Below, in pieces: positions 46,558 to 57,663 of a stretch of 64,000 nucleotides of DNA (the stretch's first letter is position 1; every line of letters begins with the position of its first letter). The notes beneath the pieces are model-generated. The model was given only the letters and a program-made list of their open reading frames with translations, made no database searches and was not told where the DNA came from. Made by a program: the position numbers and the translations under genes. This DNA is from Mycolicibacterium sphagni (GTDB lineage: Bacteria; Actinomycetota; Actinomycetes; Mycobacteriales; Mycobacteriaceae). The DNA is taken from assembly GCF_002250655.1 (NCBI RefSeq), contig NZ_NOZR01000010.1, positions 124,001 through 188,000 on the forward strand, in the 5' to 3' direction.

Positions 46558-47163
46558 GTGGCCATCGACGTTCGTCCAGCCCGCAAGGCCGACATCCCCG
46601 CTCTGGCGCGGGTGCTCGGCCGGGCTTTCCAAGACGACCCGGTGCTGGCATGGGTGCAACCCGACGCCGAGCGTCGTAAGGCGGCACTGCCGGGCCTCTT
46701 CGGTGCGCTGACCCGACACCACTTCATGGCCGGACGCGGCACCGAGGTTGCGGTGTCCGACGACGGCGTGGCGGCGGCCGCGTTGTGGGATCCGCCGGGC
46801 CGTTGGATGCAGTCGCCGCGCGAACAGCTCGCGATGCTGCCCGGCGTGATGCGCGCCTTCCGGGGCCGACTGGCCGCCGGACGGACGCTCACTGACTTGA
46901 TGAAGGCTCAGCATCCCGACGAGTCGCACTGGTATCTGGCCATCATCGGCAGTGACCCGACGGCGAGCGGCGCGGGCCTCGCCCACGCGCTGATGAGATC
47001 GCGGCTGGACCGGTGCGACGCGGAGTTCGCCCCCGCCTACCTGGAATCGGGCAACCCCGCCAACATCCCGTACTTCGAGCGGTTCGGCTTCGAGGTGACA
47101 GAGGAGATCGTGCTGCCCGATGGCGGGCCGTCGTTGTGGCCTATGTGGCGGGCACCGCGCTAG
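46558..47163 (+). CDS. GNAT family N-acetyltransferase
   Basis: A 201-residue GNAT protein. It begins VAIDVRPARKADIPALARVLGRAFQDDPVLAWV, a common start in mycobacterial GNAT proteins. The acetyl-CoA region HWYLAIIGSDPTASGAGLAHALMRS (Q/R-x-x-G-x-G/A variant) and C-terminal PAYLESGNPANIPYFERFGFEV are clear. GTG 46558, nine bases after the SDR stop. Substrate unknown. Confidence 0.88.
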   Translation: MAIDVRPARKADIPALARVLGRAFQDDPVLAWVQPDAERRKAALPGLFGALTRHHFMAGRGTEVAVSDDGVAAAALWDPPGRWMQSPREQLAMLPGVMRAFRGRLAAGRTLTDLMKAQHPDESHWYLAIIGSDPTASGAGLAHALMRSRLDRCDAEFAPAYLESGNPANIPYFERFGFEVTEEIVLPDGGPSLWPMWRAPR

Positions 47164-47169
47164 TTCGCC

Positions 47170-49302
<2,133 letters not shown>

Positions 49303-49391
49303 GGTGGACTCCCTGTGAATCGGCGGGCTGGACTGCCTGGAATACCCCGGAATCCCGCGCGCCAAATCACTGCGGAGCCGTTTGTGAGTGT

Positions 49392-49410
49392 GGTGACAGT
49401 TGGTGTCACC
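49392..49410. terminator. Inverted repeat at 3' end of the RibD-like gene
   Basis: GGTGACA and TGTCACC form a perfect 7-base stem with a 5-base loop (GTTGG), overlapping the stop of the RibD-like gene and lying 90 bases upstream of glgX. It may end the HAD/RibD transcript or act as an operator for glgX; there is no T-run. Confidence 0.4.
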
Positions 49411-50113
49411 CGCTTGCGTCGTGACCCGGGCGGACGTATCGCAGGTACACGTAGTCCTGCACGGTCACGACGTGGCCCAGCGCCAGCCGGGTGGGCGCGG
49501 TCAGCGCCTGCGCACCGGGGCGGTCGGTGGTGGCGGCGGCGGCCAAGGTGGGGGAGATGGTCAGGCACATCTCGTCCACCAAATCGTTGGCCACCAGTTC
49601 GTCGAGCAGGGTGGGACCGCCCTCGCACAGAATGCGTCGCATGCCGCCGGCCTGCAGGGTCTTGACGACTGTTGCGAGGTCGACCGCGGTGTCGCCGGCG
49701 ATCAGGAGGTCGGCGTGTTCGCGCAGTTCCGGGTGGGCGTGCGCCAGGCGTGCGGTGGTGACCAGAATGGGGCGCTGCGCCGGCCTGGCGAACAACGATG
49801 CGGGAACGTGGCCGGTGTGGGTGACCACGGCGATCGGCGGGGGCGACTCCAGGCCCCAGCGTTCCCAGCGTTCCACACACTGGTCGGTGGTCAAACGCAC
49901 CGGGCCGTAGCCCTCCGCGCGCACCGTGCCCGCGCCAACGAGCACCACGTCGGCATGGGTGCGTAGCGCCAGCAGCAGGTTCTGGTCGTTCGCATCTGAC
50001 AACGGTCCGGCTCGGCCCCCGAAGGCGGCGGACCCGTCCAGCGACATGATCATGTTGACCCGCACCCCGTCGGGCGGATCACGGTAGAGCGCCAACAGTT
50101 CGTCGGGATTCAT
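49406..50113 (-). CDS. RibD C-terminal-domain (dihydrofolate-reductase-like) reductase
   Basis: A 235-residue RibD_C protein. RVNMIMSLDGSAAFGGRAGPLSDANDQNLLLALRTHADVVLVGAGTVRAEGYGP and RRILCEGGPTLLDELVANDLVDEMCLTISP are strong matches to mycobacterial Rv2671-type proteins. It lacks the deaminase half of RibD. Family members reduce pyrimidine intermediates of riboflavin synthesis with NADPH, and Rv2671 can act as a dihydrofolate reductase. ATG 50113 overlaps the HAD gene stop by four bases. Confidence 0.88.
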   Translation of the reverse strand: MNPDELLALYRDPPDGVRVNMIMSLDGSAAFGGRAGPLSDANDQNLLLALRTHADVVLVGAGTVRAEGYGPVRLTTDQCVERWERWGLESPPPIAVVTHTGHVPASLFARPAQRPILVTTARLAHAHPELREHADLLIAGDTAVDLATVVKTLQAGGMRRILCEGGPTLLDELVANDLVDEMCLTISPTLAAAATTDRPGAQALTAPTRLALGHVVTVQDYVYLRYVRPGHDASG

Positions 50114-50787
50114 CGGCGATCGATCAGAGCGGCGATGGGTGAAGCGCCGAGGTGCTCGCACAGGTGCTGGGCGTCGTCGAAAACGGCTGCGGCGCCCGCA
50201 TTTTCGAGATCACCGCGTGATATTCCGCCGGAGAGTACGGCGATGCACGGCACACCGGCGCGCGCGGCGGCCTCGACGTCCCAGACGGTGTCGCCGACGA
50301 AGACGGCGTCGCGCGCGCTCACCCCCGCCTTCTCCAGGGCGACGTTGACGATGTCGGGGCTGGGCTTGGCCTGCTCCACATCTTCAGATGAGGTGATCGC
50401 CGACACGAGGTCGTCGCAGGCCAGTGTCGAGCGCAGCAGGGCCAGCTCGTTCGCCGGCGCCGATGTCGCGAGCACGACCTGAAGGTCCGATTCGGCCACT
50501 CTCTGCAGTAGTTGTCGTGCGCCCGGCAGCGTGGTCAACAGCTCGGCGTCGGCCTCGTAGTAGCGGGTGTGCAAGTCCTTGAGCCGCGTCTGTACTGCGT
50601 CGTCAGCGCCTTTGGACAGCTGGTCAACCAGAGTCGAGCCATCCATCCCGATAGAGCGGTGGATGTGCCAGGCCGCGACGGGCAGCCCGACTTCGTGAAA
50701 TGCCCGTTGCCAGGCGTCAACGTGCAGGTAGTTCGAGTCGACGAGGGTGCCGTCGATATCGAAGAGCACCGCGGGCCGCTCATCCAT
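50110..50787 (-). CDS. HAD-superfamily phosphatase
   Basis: A 225-residue HAD-IA hydrolase. Motif I FDIDGTLVDSNYLH (nucleophile Asp), motif II LATSAP, Lys in EQAKPSPDIV and motif IV VFVGDTVWDVEAAARAG are complete; the helical cap lies between. It resembles phosphoglycolate phosphatase/beta-phosphoglucomutase-like enzymes. ATG 50787 was chosen; an in-frame TTG at 50853 would add 22 residues. The overlap with the RibD-like gene suggests that it may dephosphorylate a riboflavin precursor, a step often done by HAD enzymes (inference). Confidence 0.87.
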   Translation of the reverse strand: MDERPAVLFDIDGTLVDSNYLHVDAWQRAFHEVGLPVAAWHIHRSIGMDGSTLVDQLSKGADDAVQTRLKDLHTRYYEADAELLTTLPGARQLLQRVAESDLQVVLATSAPANELALLRSTLACDDLVSAITSSEDVEQAKPSPDIVNVALEKAGVSARDAVFVGDTVWDVEAAARAGVPCIAVLSGGISRGDLENAGAAAVFDDAQHLCEHLGASPIAALIDRR

Positions 50788-50886
50788 GCGGGTCGGTATA
50801 TACCCGTTCGACGTCTGCGAAACATCTGTTGCCCGCGTTGTTTTCGTAGTCAAGGGAGGCAGGGGACGTGTTGTGGCTGGTGATGC

Positions 50887-51612
50887 TCAGGACTCGGGTA
50901 CGCCGACGCCCTGTGGCGAAGCATGGGCCTCGTCGTCGACCTTCGCCGGATGCCAGGCATTGACGCCGACCGTGATCATTCGCAGCTGCTTAACCGCCGT
51001 GCGCTTGATCTCGTCGAGTGCCGACGCGTCATAGGCATCCTCGATGGCCTCGGCGATGATGATCATCGAGTTCACGAACAGGCTGGCCAAGATATTCAGA
51101 TCTTCGGTGCTCCAGCTGTTCAGCCCGGGAAAGCGGGCAAGGTCGGTAGCCAGCTCGGAGGTGATCAGCCGGATCTCGGTGCGGATCGCATACCGCAGCA
51201 CCGTCACACCGCTGGAGCGCTCGCGCCCGATGAACCGCCAGTGCTCACGCTGCTCGGCCACCCCGGCGACCAGCATCTCCACCGTCGACTCGATCACCCG
51301 GTTCGGATCGAGCTTGCCCGCACGCGCGCTGCGCAGCATCTCCCGCAGCGTGCGGAACGACTCGTCGATGAGCACCAAGCCGAGGGCTTCCATCGACTCG
51401 AAATGCCGGTAGAACGCCGCGGGCACGATGCCGGCCTCGCGGGTGACCTCCCGCAGGCTCAGCCCACTGAAGCTGCGCTCGTCGAGCAGCTTGAGCGCGG
51501 CGGCGATGATCGCCCGCCGAGTGACCTCTTTACGCTCCTCGCGCGACGGCGTACCCCGCGACCGGGACTTCTCTGTCCGTTCGCGTCGTGAGCTCGGCGT
51601 ACGACTGTTCAC
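50887..51612 (-). CDS. TetR regulator of the desaturase operon
   Basis: A 241-residue TetR protein. After a basic N-terminal arm (SRRERTEKSRSRGTPSREERKEVTRR) the HTH reads AIIAAALKLLDERSFSGLSLREVTREAGIVPAAFYRHFESMEALG, like fatty-acid-responsive TetR regulators (FabR/DesT-like). GTG 51612 lies inside a palindrome. It is divergent from the reductase/desaturase pair, with one palindrome at each start, so it most likely represses itself and the pair, answering to acyl-CoA. Confidence 0.88.
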   Translation of the reverse strand: MNSRTPSSRRERTEKSRSRGTPSREERKEVTRRAIIAAALKLLDERSFSGLSLREVTREAGIVPAAFYRHFESMEALGLVLIDESFRTLREMLRSARAGKLDPNRVIESTVEMLVAGVAEQREHWRFIGRERSSGVTVLRYAIRTEIRLITSELATDLARFPGLNSWSTEDLNILASLFVNSMIIIAEAIEDAYDASALDEIKRTAVKQLRMITVGVNAWHPAKVDDEAHASPQGVGVPES

Positions 51613-51622
51613 TGTTGTGAAC
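51607..51622. promoter_or_regulatory. Palindrome GTTCAC-N4-GTGAAC at the TetR start
   Basis: Perfect 6-base arms with a TGTT centre. It contains the TetR gene's GTG codon (51610-51612 on the minus strand), which suits autorepression. Confidence 0.65.
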
Positions 51623-51674
51623 GCTACCACACTCTGGACCAATCCCTTGACGACGTGCGTTTTCGCGGTGAATG

Positions 51675-51690
51675 GTGTACATATGTTCAC
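51675..51690. promoter_or_regulatory. Palindrome at the ferredoxin reductase start
   Basis: GTGTACAT / ATGTTCAC, an 8-base inverted repeat with one mismatched pair; it contains the ATG at 51683. The TTCAC end matches the arm of the site at 51607 (68 bases away), which points to one regulator. Confidence 0.55.
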
Positions 51691-52729
51691 TGAAACTTTG
51701 ACCAAGAAGGTGCTTCGCTCGCCGCTGGTCGATCTGCTCACCGGTCCGCACGGCGTCGACCGCTACACGGAGCTGGTGGACCCGACTTGGACCACCGACG
51801 CACGTGCCCGGGTGGTCGACGTGCGGCGTGCGACGCCGCGCAGCGTCACCCTCCTACTCGCTCCCAACGATGCTTTCGCGGGCCACCGGGCCGGCCAGCA
51901 CCTGAACCTGACGGTGGAGATCGACGGCCGTCGCCACACCCGCTGCTACTCCCCGGCCGGTGCCGAGGGCTCCCGGCTGATCGAGCTGACGATCGGCTGT
52001 CACGAAGGCGGGCTGGTGTCCAACCACCTGTACCGGCAGGCGCACCCCGGCATGGTGGTGGGACTGTCCGAGGCCTCAGGTGAGTTCGTAATGCCCGACC
52101 CGCGGCCGAAGCGCATCCTGTTCGTCGCCGGCGGCAGCGGGATCACCCCGGTGATGTCCATGCTGCGGACCCTGCAGGCGGAAGGCTTCGACGGTGAGAT
52201 CGCCTTCATCCACTACGCCCGCACTCCCGCCGAAGCGTGCTACCGAGAAGAACTCGCGGCGACAGGCGTCCGGGTCCTGCACGGCTACACCCGCTCCCCC
52301 GGCGGGGAGCTCACCGGCCACTTCGGCTCCGAGCACCTGCAGACCGCCATGGCCGAGCCCGACGCCGTGTACGTCTGCGGCCCGCCCGCACTGGTCGACG
52401 CTGTGCGCGCGCAGTGCGCCAACGTAGCGTCGGAAAGCTTCGTCCCGCTGCCCTTCGTCGTGCCCGACGCGCCGTCGGGTGGCCGAATCAGCTTCCGGGA
52501 CAGCGGTATCGACGCGACCGACGACGGACGTCCCCTCCTGGACCAGGCCGAGGACGCCGGATTGAACCCGACGAGCGGATGCCGGATGGGCATCTGCCAC
52601 AGCTGCACTCGCCGCAAGCACCGCGGCGCGGTGCGCAACCTGACCACCGGCGCGGTGTCGATCGCCGACGAGGAGGACGTGCAGATCTGCGTGTCCGTTC
52701 CCGTCGGTGACGTCGACATCGCGCTGTAA
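51683..52729 (+). CDS. Ferredoxin reductase, electron donor to desaturase (Rv3230c-like)
   Basis: A 348-residue protein with three parts: an FAD-binding barrel (GQHLNLTVEIDGRRHTRCYSPAGA), an NAD(P) domain (ILFVAGGSGITPVMSMLRTL) and a C-terminal plant-type [2Fe-2S] domain (SGCRMGICHSCTRRK... and later ICVSVP) with Cys-x4-Cys-x2-Cys plus a distal Cys. In M. tuberculosis, Rv3230c passes electrons to the DesA3 stearoyl-CoA desaturase (Rv3229c). Here the desaturase gene follows after 16 bases. ATG 51683 lies within an operator-like palindrome. Confidence 0.92.
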   Translation: MFTETLTKKVLRSPLVDLLTGPHGVDRYTELVDPTWTTDARARVVDVRRATPRSVTLLLAPNDAFAGHRAGQHLNLTVEIDGRRHTRCYSPAGAEGSRLIELTIGCHEGGLVSNHLYRQAHPGMVVGLSEASGEFVMPDPRPKRILFVAGGSGITPVMSMLRTLQAEGFDGEIAFIHYARTPAEACYREELAATGVRVLHGYTRSPGGELTGHFGSEHLQTAMAEPDAVYVCGPPALVDAVRAQCANVASESFVPLPFVVPDAPSGGRISFRDSGIDATDDGRPLLDQAEDAGLNPTSGCRMGICHSCTRRKHRGAVRNLTTGAVSIADEEDVQICVSVPVGDVDIAL

Positions 52730-52745
52730 GACGAAAGGGAAAACC

Positions 52746-53843
52746 ATGACCTCCCAACCCATCACACTGACATCCGAGCAGGCCGACGCGTTCGGTCGGG
52801 AGCTCGACGCCATCAAGGAAAAAGTGGTCGCCGACCTCGGCCAGGCCGACGTGGACTACATCCGCCGCGTCGTCAAGGCTCAGCGCGCCATGGAAATCGG
52901 CGGGCGCGCACTGCTGATCGCAGGGATCTTCCCACCGGCCTGGCTGGCCGGCACCGCGCTGCTGGCGGTCTCGAAGATCCTCGACAACATGGAGATCGGC
53001 CACAACATCATGCACGGCCAGTACGAGTGGACCGGCGACCCGGCTCTGGCCGGCCGCACCTTCGAGTGGGACACCGCCTGCCCGGCTAACCAGTGGCGGC
53101 ACTCGCACAACTTCTCCCACCACACCTTCACCAACATCGTCGGGATGGACCGTGACATCGGCTACGGCATCCTGCGGATGAGCCCCGATCAGCGCTGGCG
53201 GCCCTACTACCTGGGCAACCCGATGTACGCCTTCCTGCTCATGGTGCTGTTTCAGTACGGTGTCGCCCTGCACGAGTTGGAGACCGAACGCATACGGTCC
53301 GGTCAGATTTCGCTGGCCGACAAGCGCGGGGTGCTCAGTGAGATCTGGGCCAAGACCCGCCGCCAGTTGCTCAAGGACTACGTCGCCTTCCCGCTGCTGG
53401 CCGGCCCGTTCGCACCGTTCGTGTTGACCGGCAACGTGACGGCCAACCTCATCCGCAACGTGTGGTCCTACGCGATCATCTTCTGCGGCCATTTCCCGGA
53501 CGGCACACAGGAATTCACGGTCGAAGAGACCCGAAACGAGTCTCGTGGCCAGTGGTACTTCCGGCAGGTTCTCGGGTCCGCCAACCTAACCGGTGGCAAG
53601 CTCTTCCACCTGCTGTCGGGCAACCTGTCACACCAGATCGAGCACCACCTGTTCCCCGACGTGCCGGCCCGCAGGTACTCCGAGATCGCCCCCCACGTTC
53701 GCGAGGTGTGCGAGCGCTACGGCGTTCCCTACAACGCCGGCCCGCTGCCCAAGCAGTTCGCCACCGTGGTGCGCAAGATCGTCAAGCTGGCACTGCCGAC
53801 CCGGGAGTCCCGCGAGTCCGAAGAACTGGCTCCCGCGGCCTGA
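52746..53843 (+). CDS. desA3: Acyl-CoA delta-9 desaturase, DesA3-like
   Basis: A 365-residue membrane di-iron desaturase that would make oleoyl-CoA from stearoyl-CoA. Three His boxes are seen: GHNIMHGQ (His86/His90), HNFSHH (His121/125/126) and HQIEHH (His296/300/301). Hydrophobic segments lie at about 52-78, 160-176 and 212-250. ATG 52746 follows AAAGGGA. It is shorter than M. tuberculosis DesA3 (about 427), chiefly at the N-terminus. Co-transcribed with its reductase under the TetR at 50887. Confidence 0.9.
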   Translation: MTSQPITLTSEQADAFGRELDAIKEKVVADLGQADVDYIRRVVKAQRAMEIGGRALLIAGIFPPAWLAGTALLAVSKILDNMEIGHNIMHGQYEWTGDPALAGRTFEWDTACPANQWRHSHNFSHHTFTNIVGMDRDIGYGILRMSPDQRWRPYYLGNPMYAFLLMVLFQYGVALHELETERIRSGQISLADKRGVLSEIWAKTRRQLLKDYVAFPLLAGPFAPFVLTGNVTANLIRNVWSYAIIFCGHFPDGTQEFTVEETRNESRGQWYFRQVLGSANLTGGKLFHLLSGNLSHQIEHHLFPDVPARRYSEIAPHVREVCERYGVPYNAGPLPKQFATVVRKIVKLALPTRESRESEELAPAA

Positions 53844-53844
53844 G

Positions 53845-55746
53845 CTACTTGGGCTTGGTCAGGTCGTACACGTCGGTATCGCCGAGCTGGGTGCTCGCGA
53901 ACGTCGCGGTCACCCAGTCGGTGATACCGCTGTGGTTGCGATTGTCGGGCCACCCGCCGGGCTTGCCCCGCCAGTCTCGCTGGACGATGTAATACGTCAC
54001 CTGGCCGGCCGAGACGTCGGCTTTGAACTGGCCCAGGCTCGGCACGGGGTCGATGCCGGTGAACCCACCGATGGCCATGACCGCGGTGCCGGAGGCAAGT
54101 TCGAGGTTGGCCGCAGCCGATGAGCCGACCGTTGCCGCTGACCACTTCGTCTTGGCGCCACGCAACAGGCTGTACAGCTGCGGATTGTCCTCGGGCTGAC
54201 CGAAGGCGCGGGCGAACGCGGGCACGGAATCAGAACGCGAGGGTCCGACGGTCGGGCCGCCGCCACGATGGGCGACGTTGAGCGTGGCCACCGCGTAGGC
54301 CGTCGGGCCGGCCAGGACCGCCATCACCCCGAGTACAGCGGCGCCTATCGCGACCCGGCGCCGGCGCGGGGCGGACAGCGCGAGCGCGCCCGCGGCGATC
54401 ACGGTGCCGATCAGGATGGTCCATCGCAGCGCGGGTAACCAACCTTCGTTGCGGCCCAGCACCCACCAGCTCCAGACGCCGGTCACCGCCAGCAGGGCGG
54501 TCAGCCCGATACGGCCGAACCGCGACTGGCGGCGCACCCACATCTCGTGCGCACCGATCGCCGCCACGCCCGCAACCGCGGGTGCCAGCGACAGGCAGTA
54601 GTACGGGTGCACGTTGCTCTTCATGAAGCTCAGCACCAGGCCGTCGCCGAGCAGCCACCCGCCGAATAGCAGCGCACCCGCACGCACCCGGTCGGTGCGC
54701 GGTGCGCGGCCCCGCGATACCAGCACCAGAACGAACGCGAGCAGTGCCGCCGGGACCAGCCAGCCGATCTCGAAACCGAACTCGCCTGTGAACAGCCGGC
54801 CCACACCCTCGTTTTGGTCCATGCCGCCGAAACTGCCGAGGTGGCGCAGCGGGTTGCCCACGGAGTTGCCGATCGGATCATTCGGGCCGAAGTTCATGTG
54901 ATTACGTCCGGCCACCCGGGCAAAGCCGTTGTAGCCGAACACCAGGTCCATAAAGCTGTTGTCCGTCGAACCGGCGATATAGGGCCGTGACGACGCCGGC
55001 CATACCAGGGTCAGCACGACGAACCATCCCGCCGACACCAGGAATGCCGCCATGGCACCGAGGAGGTGCAGGATCCGGTTGCGTACCGTCGTCGGCGCCG
55101 CGATCAGGTACACCAGCCCGACGGCCGGGACAACCAGCAGCCCTTCGAGCATCTTGGCCAGGAACGCGAAGCCCAGTGCGACACCCGCCCAGGCCAGCCA
55201 CTTCCCGCTGGCCCGCTCGAGTGCACGCACTGTGCAGTACGCCGAGGCCATCATCAGCAGCACCATCGCGGCATCGGGATTGTTGAACCGGAACATCAGG
55301 GCGGCCACCGGGGTCACCGCCAGCGCGGCACCTGCCAACAGACCGGCCCGGGGGCCGGATATGCGCGCCACCGCGGCGTAGAGCAGGGCGACCGTGGCCA
55401 CCGCCATCAGGGCTTCGGGGATCAGCATGCTGGCGCTGCTGAATCCGAACAGCTGACCCGACAACCCCATCACCCACTGCGACACCGGCGGCTTGTCCAC
55501 GGTGATGAAGTTGGCCGAATCGAGCGAACCGAACAGCAGCGCTTCCCAGTTCTTCGAGCCGGCCTGGGCGGCGCCGGCGTAGAACTGGTTTCCCATGCCG
55601 TTGACGGTGATGTTCCACAGGTACATGACGGCGGTGCCGACCAGCAGCACGACCAGCCCGGCGCGCTCCCATCGGGAGCTTCGAACCGGGGCCGCGACAA
55701 CCTCAGCGGTGTCCTGCGGCGGCGGTGCTTGAAACATCGTTGTCAC
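53845..55746 (-). CDS. ArnT/PMT-like family 39 glycosyltransferase
   Basis: A 633-residue polytopic membrane protein with about 12 helices and a C-terminal soluble domain. The first loop has VDKPPVSQWVMGLSGQLFG with the catalytic Asp typical of GT39/GT83 enzymes; MVTPVAALMFRFNNPDAAMVLLMMASAY-like text (VTPVAALMFRFNNPDA) is shared by mycobacterial members. Such enzymes move sugars from polyprenyl phosphates onto envelope targets. GTG 55746 was chosen; ATG 55737 is possible. The longer frame to 56163 is antisense-like and overlaps upp. Lies 58 bases after upp on the same strand. Confidence 0.88.
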   Translation of the reverse strand: MTTMFQAPPPQDTAEVVAAPVRSSRWERAGLVVLLVGTAVMYLWNITVNGMGNQFYAGAAQAGSKNWEALLFGSLDSANFITVDKPPVSQWVMGLSGQLFGFSSASMLIPEALMAVATVALLYAAVARISGPRAGLLAGAALAVTPVAALMFRFNNPDAAMVLLMMASAYCTVRALERASGKWLAWAGVALGFAFLAKMLEGLLVVPAVGLVYLIAAPTTVRNRILHLLGAMAAFLVSAGWFVVLTLVWPASSRPYIAGSTDNSFMDLVFGYNGFARVAGRNHMNFGPNDPIGNSVGNPLRHLGSFGGMDQNEGVGRLFTGEFGFEIGWLVPAALLAFVLVLVSRGRAPRTDRVRAGALLFGGWLLGDGLVLSFMKSNVHPYYCLSLAPAVAGVAAIGAHEMWVRRQSRFGRIGLTALLAVTGVWSWWVLGRNEGWLPALRWTILIGTVIAAGALALSAPRRRRVAIGAAVLGVMAVLAGPTAYAVATLNVAHRGGGPTVGPSRSDSVPAFARAFGQPEDNPQLYSLLRGAKTKWSAATVGSSAAANLELASGTAVMAIGGFTGIDPVPSLGQFKADVSAGQVTYYIVQRDWRGKPGGWPDNRNHSGITDWVTATFASTQLGDTDVYDLTKPK

Positions 55747-55804
55747 AAATCCATTGACCCATCCCGGCCTGATCTTTCCCTGGGAGGAAGCTGTGAGCGG
55801 CTGC

Positions 55805-56434
55805 TTATTTTGTGCCGAAGAGCCGGTCACCGGCGTCGCCGAGACCGGGCACGATGTAGCTGTGCTCGTCGAGCCCACGGTCGACGGCGGCGGTGTAGAT
55901 GGGCACCTCCGGATGGGCGTCGTGCAGCGCGGCGATGCCTTCGGGGCAGGTGAGCAGGCAGGCGAATTTGATCGAACGGGGCCGGAACTCCTTGAGCCGG
56001 TCGACAGCGGCGACCGCTGAGTTGCCGGTGGCCAGCATCGGGTCGACGACGACGACCTCGCGTTCGTGGAGGTCGCTGGGCATCTTGAAGTAGTACTCAA
56101 TGGCGACAAGAGTTTTGGGATCACGGTAGAGCCCGATGTGGCCGACGCGGGCGCCGGGGACAACGGTCAGCATTCCGTCGAGAATGCCGGTGCCGGCCCG
56201 CAGGATCGAGACGAGCACCAGCTTCTTGCCGTCGATGACGGTGCCGGTGGTCGTCTCCAATGGGGTGTGGACCTCGATCTCTTGCGTGGGGGTGTCACGC
56301 AGCACCTCGTAGGCCAGCAGTGTCGACATCTCGTTGGCCAGGCGTCGAAATGTATTGGTGGAGGTCTCTTTCCGTCTCATCAAGGTCAGCTTGTGCTGCA
56401 CCAGCGGATGGTCGATGATGTGGACATCGCGCAT
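55805..56434 (-). CDS. upp: Uracil phosphoribosyltransferase
   Basis: A 209-residue UPRT converting uracil and PRPP to UMP. The family start [44 protein letters not shown] and the PRPP loop [20 protein letters not shown] are present; the uracil-binding C-terminus [16 protein letters not shown] is intact. ATG 56434 overlaps the URC4 stop by one base. As the third gene behind URC1 and URC4 it probably serves catabolism of uracil, in which a UPRT step is required (URC6 in yeast). Confidence 0.95.
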   Translation of the reverse strand: MRDVHIIDHPLVQHKLTLMRRKETSTNTFRRLANEMSTLLAYEVLRDTPTQEIEVHTPLETTTGTVIDGKKLVLVSILRAGTGILDGMLTVVPGARVGHIGLYRDPKTLVAIEYYFKMPSDLHEREVVVVDPMLATGNSAVAAVDRLKEFRPRSIKFACLLTCPEGIAALHDAHPEVPIYTAAVDRGLDEHSYIVPGLGDAGDRLFGTK

Positions 56435-57663
56435 TAGAACACCGTGCCGTCACTGACGATGGACAGTGGTGGCAGACCGCCGCGCCGCTGGGCAGCCAGC
56501 TGCCTGCCGGCTGCCCAGGTGCCGCCTTCCAGGATCCGGGCCAGCGGCATCTCCTCGGCATCCACTCCGAGCCGGTCGCGCACCAGCGGGGCCAGCTCGT
56601 CGAGTAGGGCCACGGTCAGCGCTCGCCACTCGACCACCAATTCGTCTGCCGCCGTCAAGCTTCGGTCGGTCCACGCGTTATCGCGAAGGCGCAGCACCTC
56701 GGTGTCCAGAAGCAGGCCCCCATTGCGGTATTCGGGCAGCCCGGTCAGCTCGTCCAGGTCGGTCACCGTCACCCCGGCCCACCCGAACGGTTCCAACAGG
56801 GAGTAGGTGAGCCACTGGGACAGCTTGTGAAACGGCATCCAGCCCGCCGTCAGGCCGGGGCCACCCACCGCTGGGTGGCGCCAGCAGTCCCCGATCGGCT
56901 GGTCGCCGATCATGCTGCCGCCCGGCCAGATTGGCGCCAGCGAAGTCAGAATCACGGTGAGAATATCGTGCGCGGTCAGCGAGTCGCGTCCCGGCTTGCA
57001 CACGGCGTCGAGCAATCCGCCGGGACGGCCGTCGGCACCGAAGACCTCCGGCGCTGCGGACAGGGCGGCGCTCAGTCGGCGCAGGATCGTCAGCCGGCCG
57101 TCCAGTCCGACGAGTGGGTTGTTCGCCTCAGCCTGGAACGCCTCGGCCAATCGCGCTTTGCTCAGGCCAGCCAATCCGGCGGCATCGACGCGCAGCGGTT
57201 CGCCGGGATCAGAGGAGAACAGGCCCGCGGTGAACGCGTGAAAGCTGGCCAATCCCAGGCCTTCCGAGCGACCGAGCCGAAGACCGGTGCCCGGCTCGGC
57301 AAAGGACCAGGCCGGGCCGGCGCCTGCGTCGAGCAACACGCTCACCACGGTGAGATCCACCATGGCCCGGGCGTCGGCCGCGTTCAGCAGATCGGCCTTG
57401 CGGTCCAGGCCACCGGCCTCGAAATGACGCCACCGGCTGTGAAACGGGATCTGCAGGTCCGGGTAATTGTTCCGGGTCACGTCGGCGACCAGCGCGGCTG
57501 TGGGCTCCAGTGCGTCGTCGTGCACGGTGAACCACTGCGACTCACCGGCGCGGGCCCGCTGCGTCAGTACCCCGGCCCGCTCCCGAATGGCATGGGTGCT
57601 GCGCAGGGCGGCGGCCGCCCCGGCCGGGCTGTCCACGTCGACCTCGACTGCCGAACGCGTCAT
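56434..57663 (-). CDS. URC4/Urg3 family protein (DUF1688)
   Basis: A 409-residue DUF1688 protein. Sequence such as [51 protein letters not shown] and [46 protein letters not shown] is the hallmark of URC4, an enzyme of uncertain chemistry needed for the URC uracil-degradation route of Lachancea kluyveri. ATG 57663 overlaps the URC1 stop by four bases and its own stop overlaps upp by one, so the three proteins are made in step. Confidence 0.9.
   Translation of the reverse strand: MTRSAVEVDVDSPAGAAAALRSTHAIRERAGVLTQRARAGESQWFTVHDDALEPTAALVADVTRNNYPDLQIPFHSRWRHFEAGGLDRKADLLNAADARAMVDLTVVSVLLDAGAGPAWSFAEPGTGLRLGRSEGLGLASFHAFTAGLFSSDPGEPLRVDAAGLAGLSKARLAEAFQAEANNPLVGLDGRLTILRRLSAALSAAPEVFGADGRPGGLLDAVCKPGRDSLTAHDILTVILTSLAPIWPGGSMIGDQPIGDCWRHPAVGGPGLTAGWMPFHKLSQWLTYSLLEPFGWAGVTVTDLDELTGLPEYRNGGLLLDTEVLRLRDNAWTDRSLTAADELVVEWRALTVALLDELAPLVRDRLGVDAEEMPLARILEGGTWAAGRQLAAQRRGGLPPLSIVSDGTVF

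Noticed and set aside
49392..49410. Reading GGTGACA-N5-TGTCACC as a Crp site
   Set aside because: The GTGA/TCAC half-sites are nine bases apart rather than six; a hairpin or other operator is more likely.
55747..56163. N-terminal extension of the glycosyltransferase frame
   Set aside because: It would overlap upp in another frame of the same strand and reads as Ser/Pro/Arg-rich text; the first membrane helix starts shortly after 55746.
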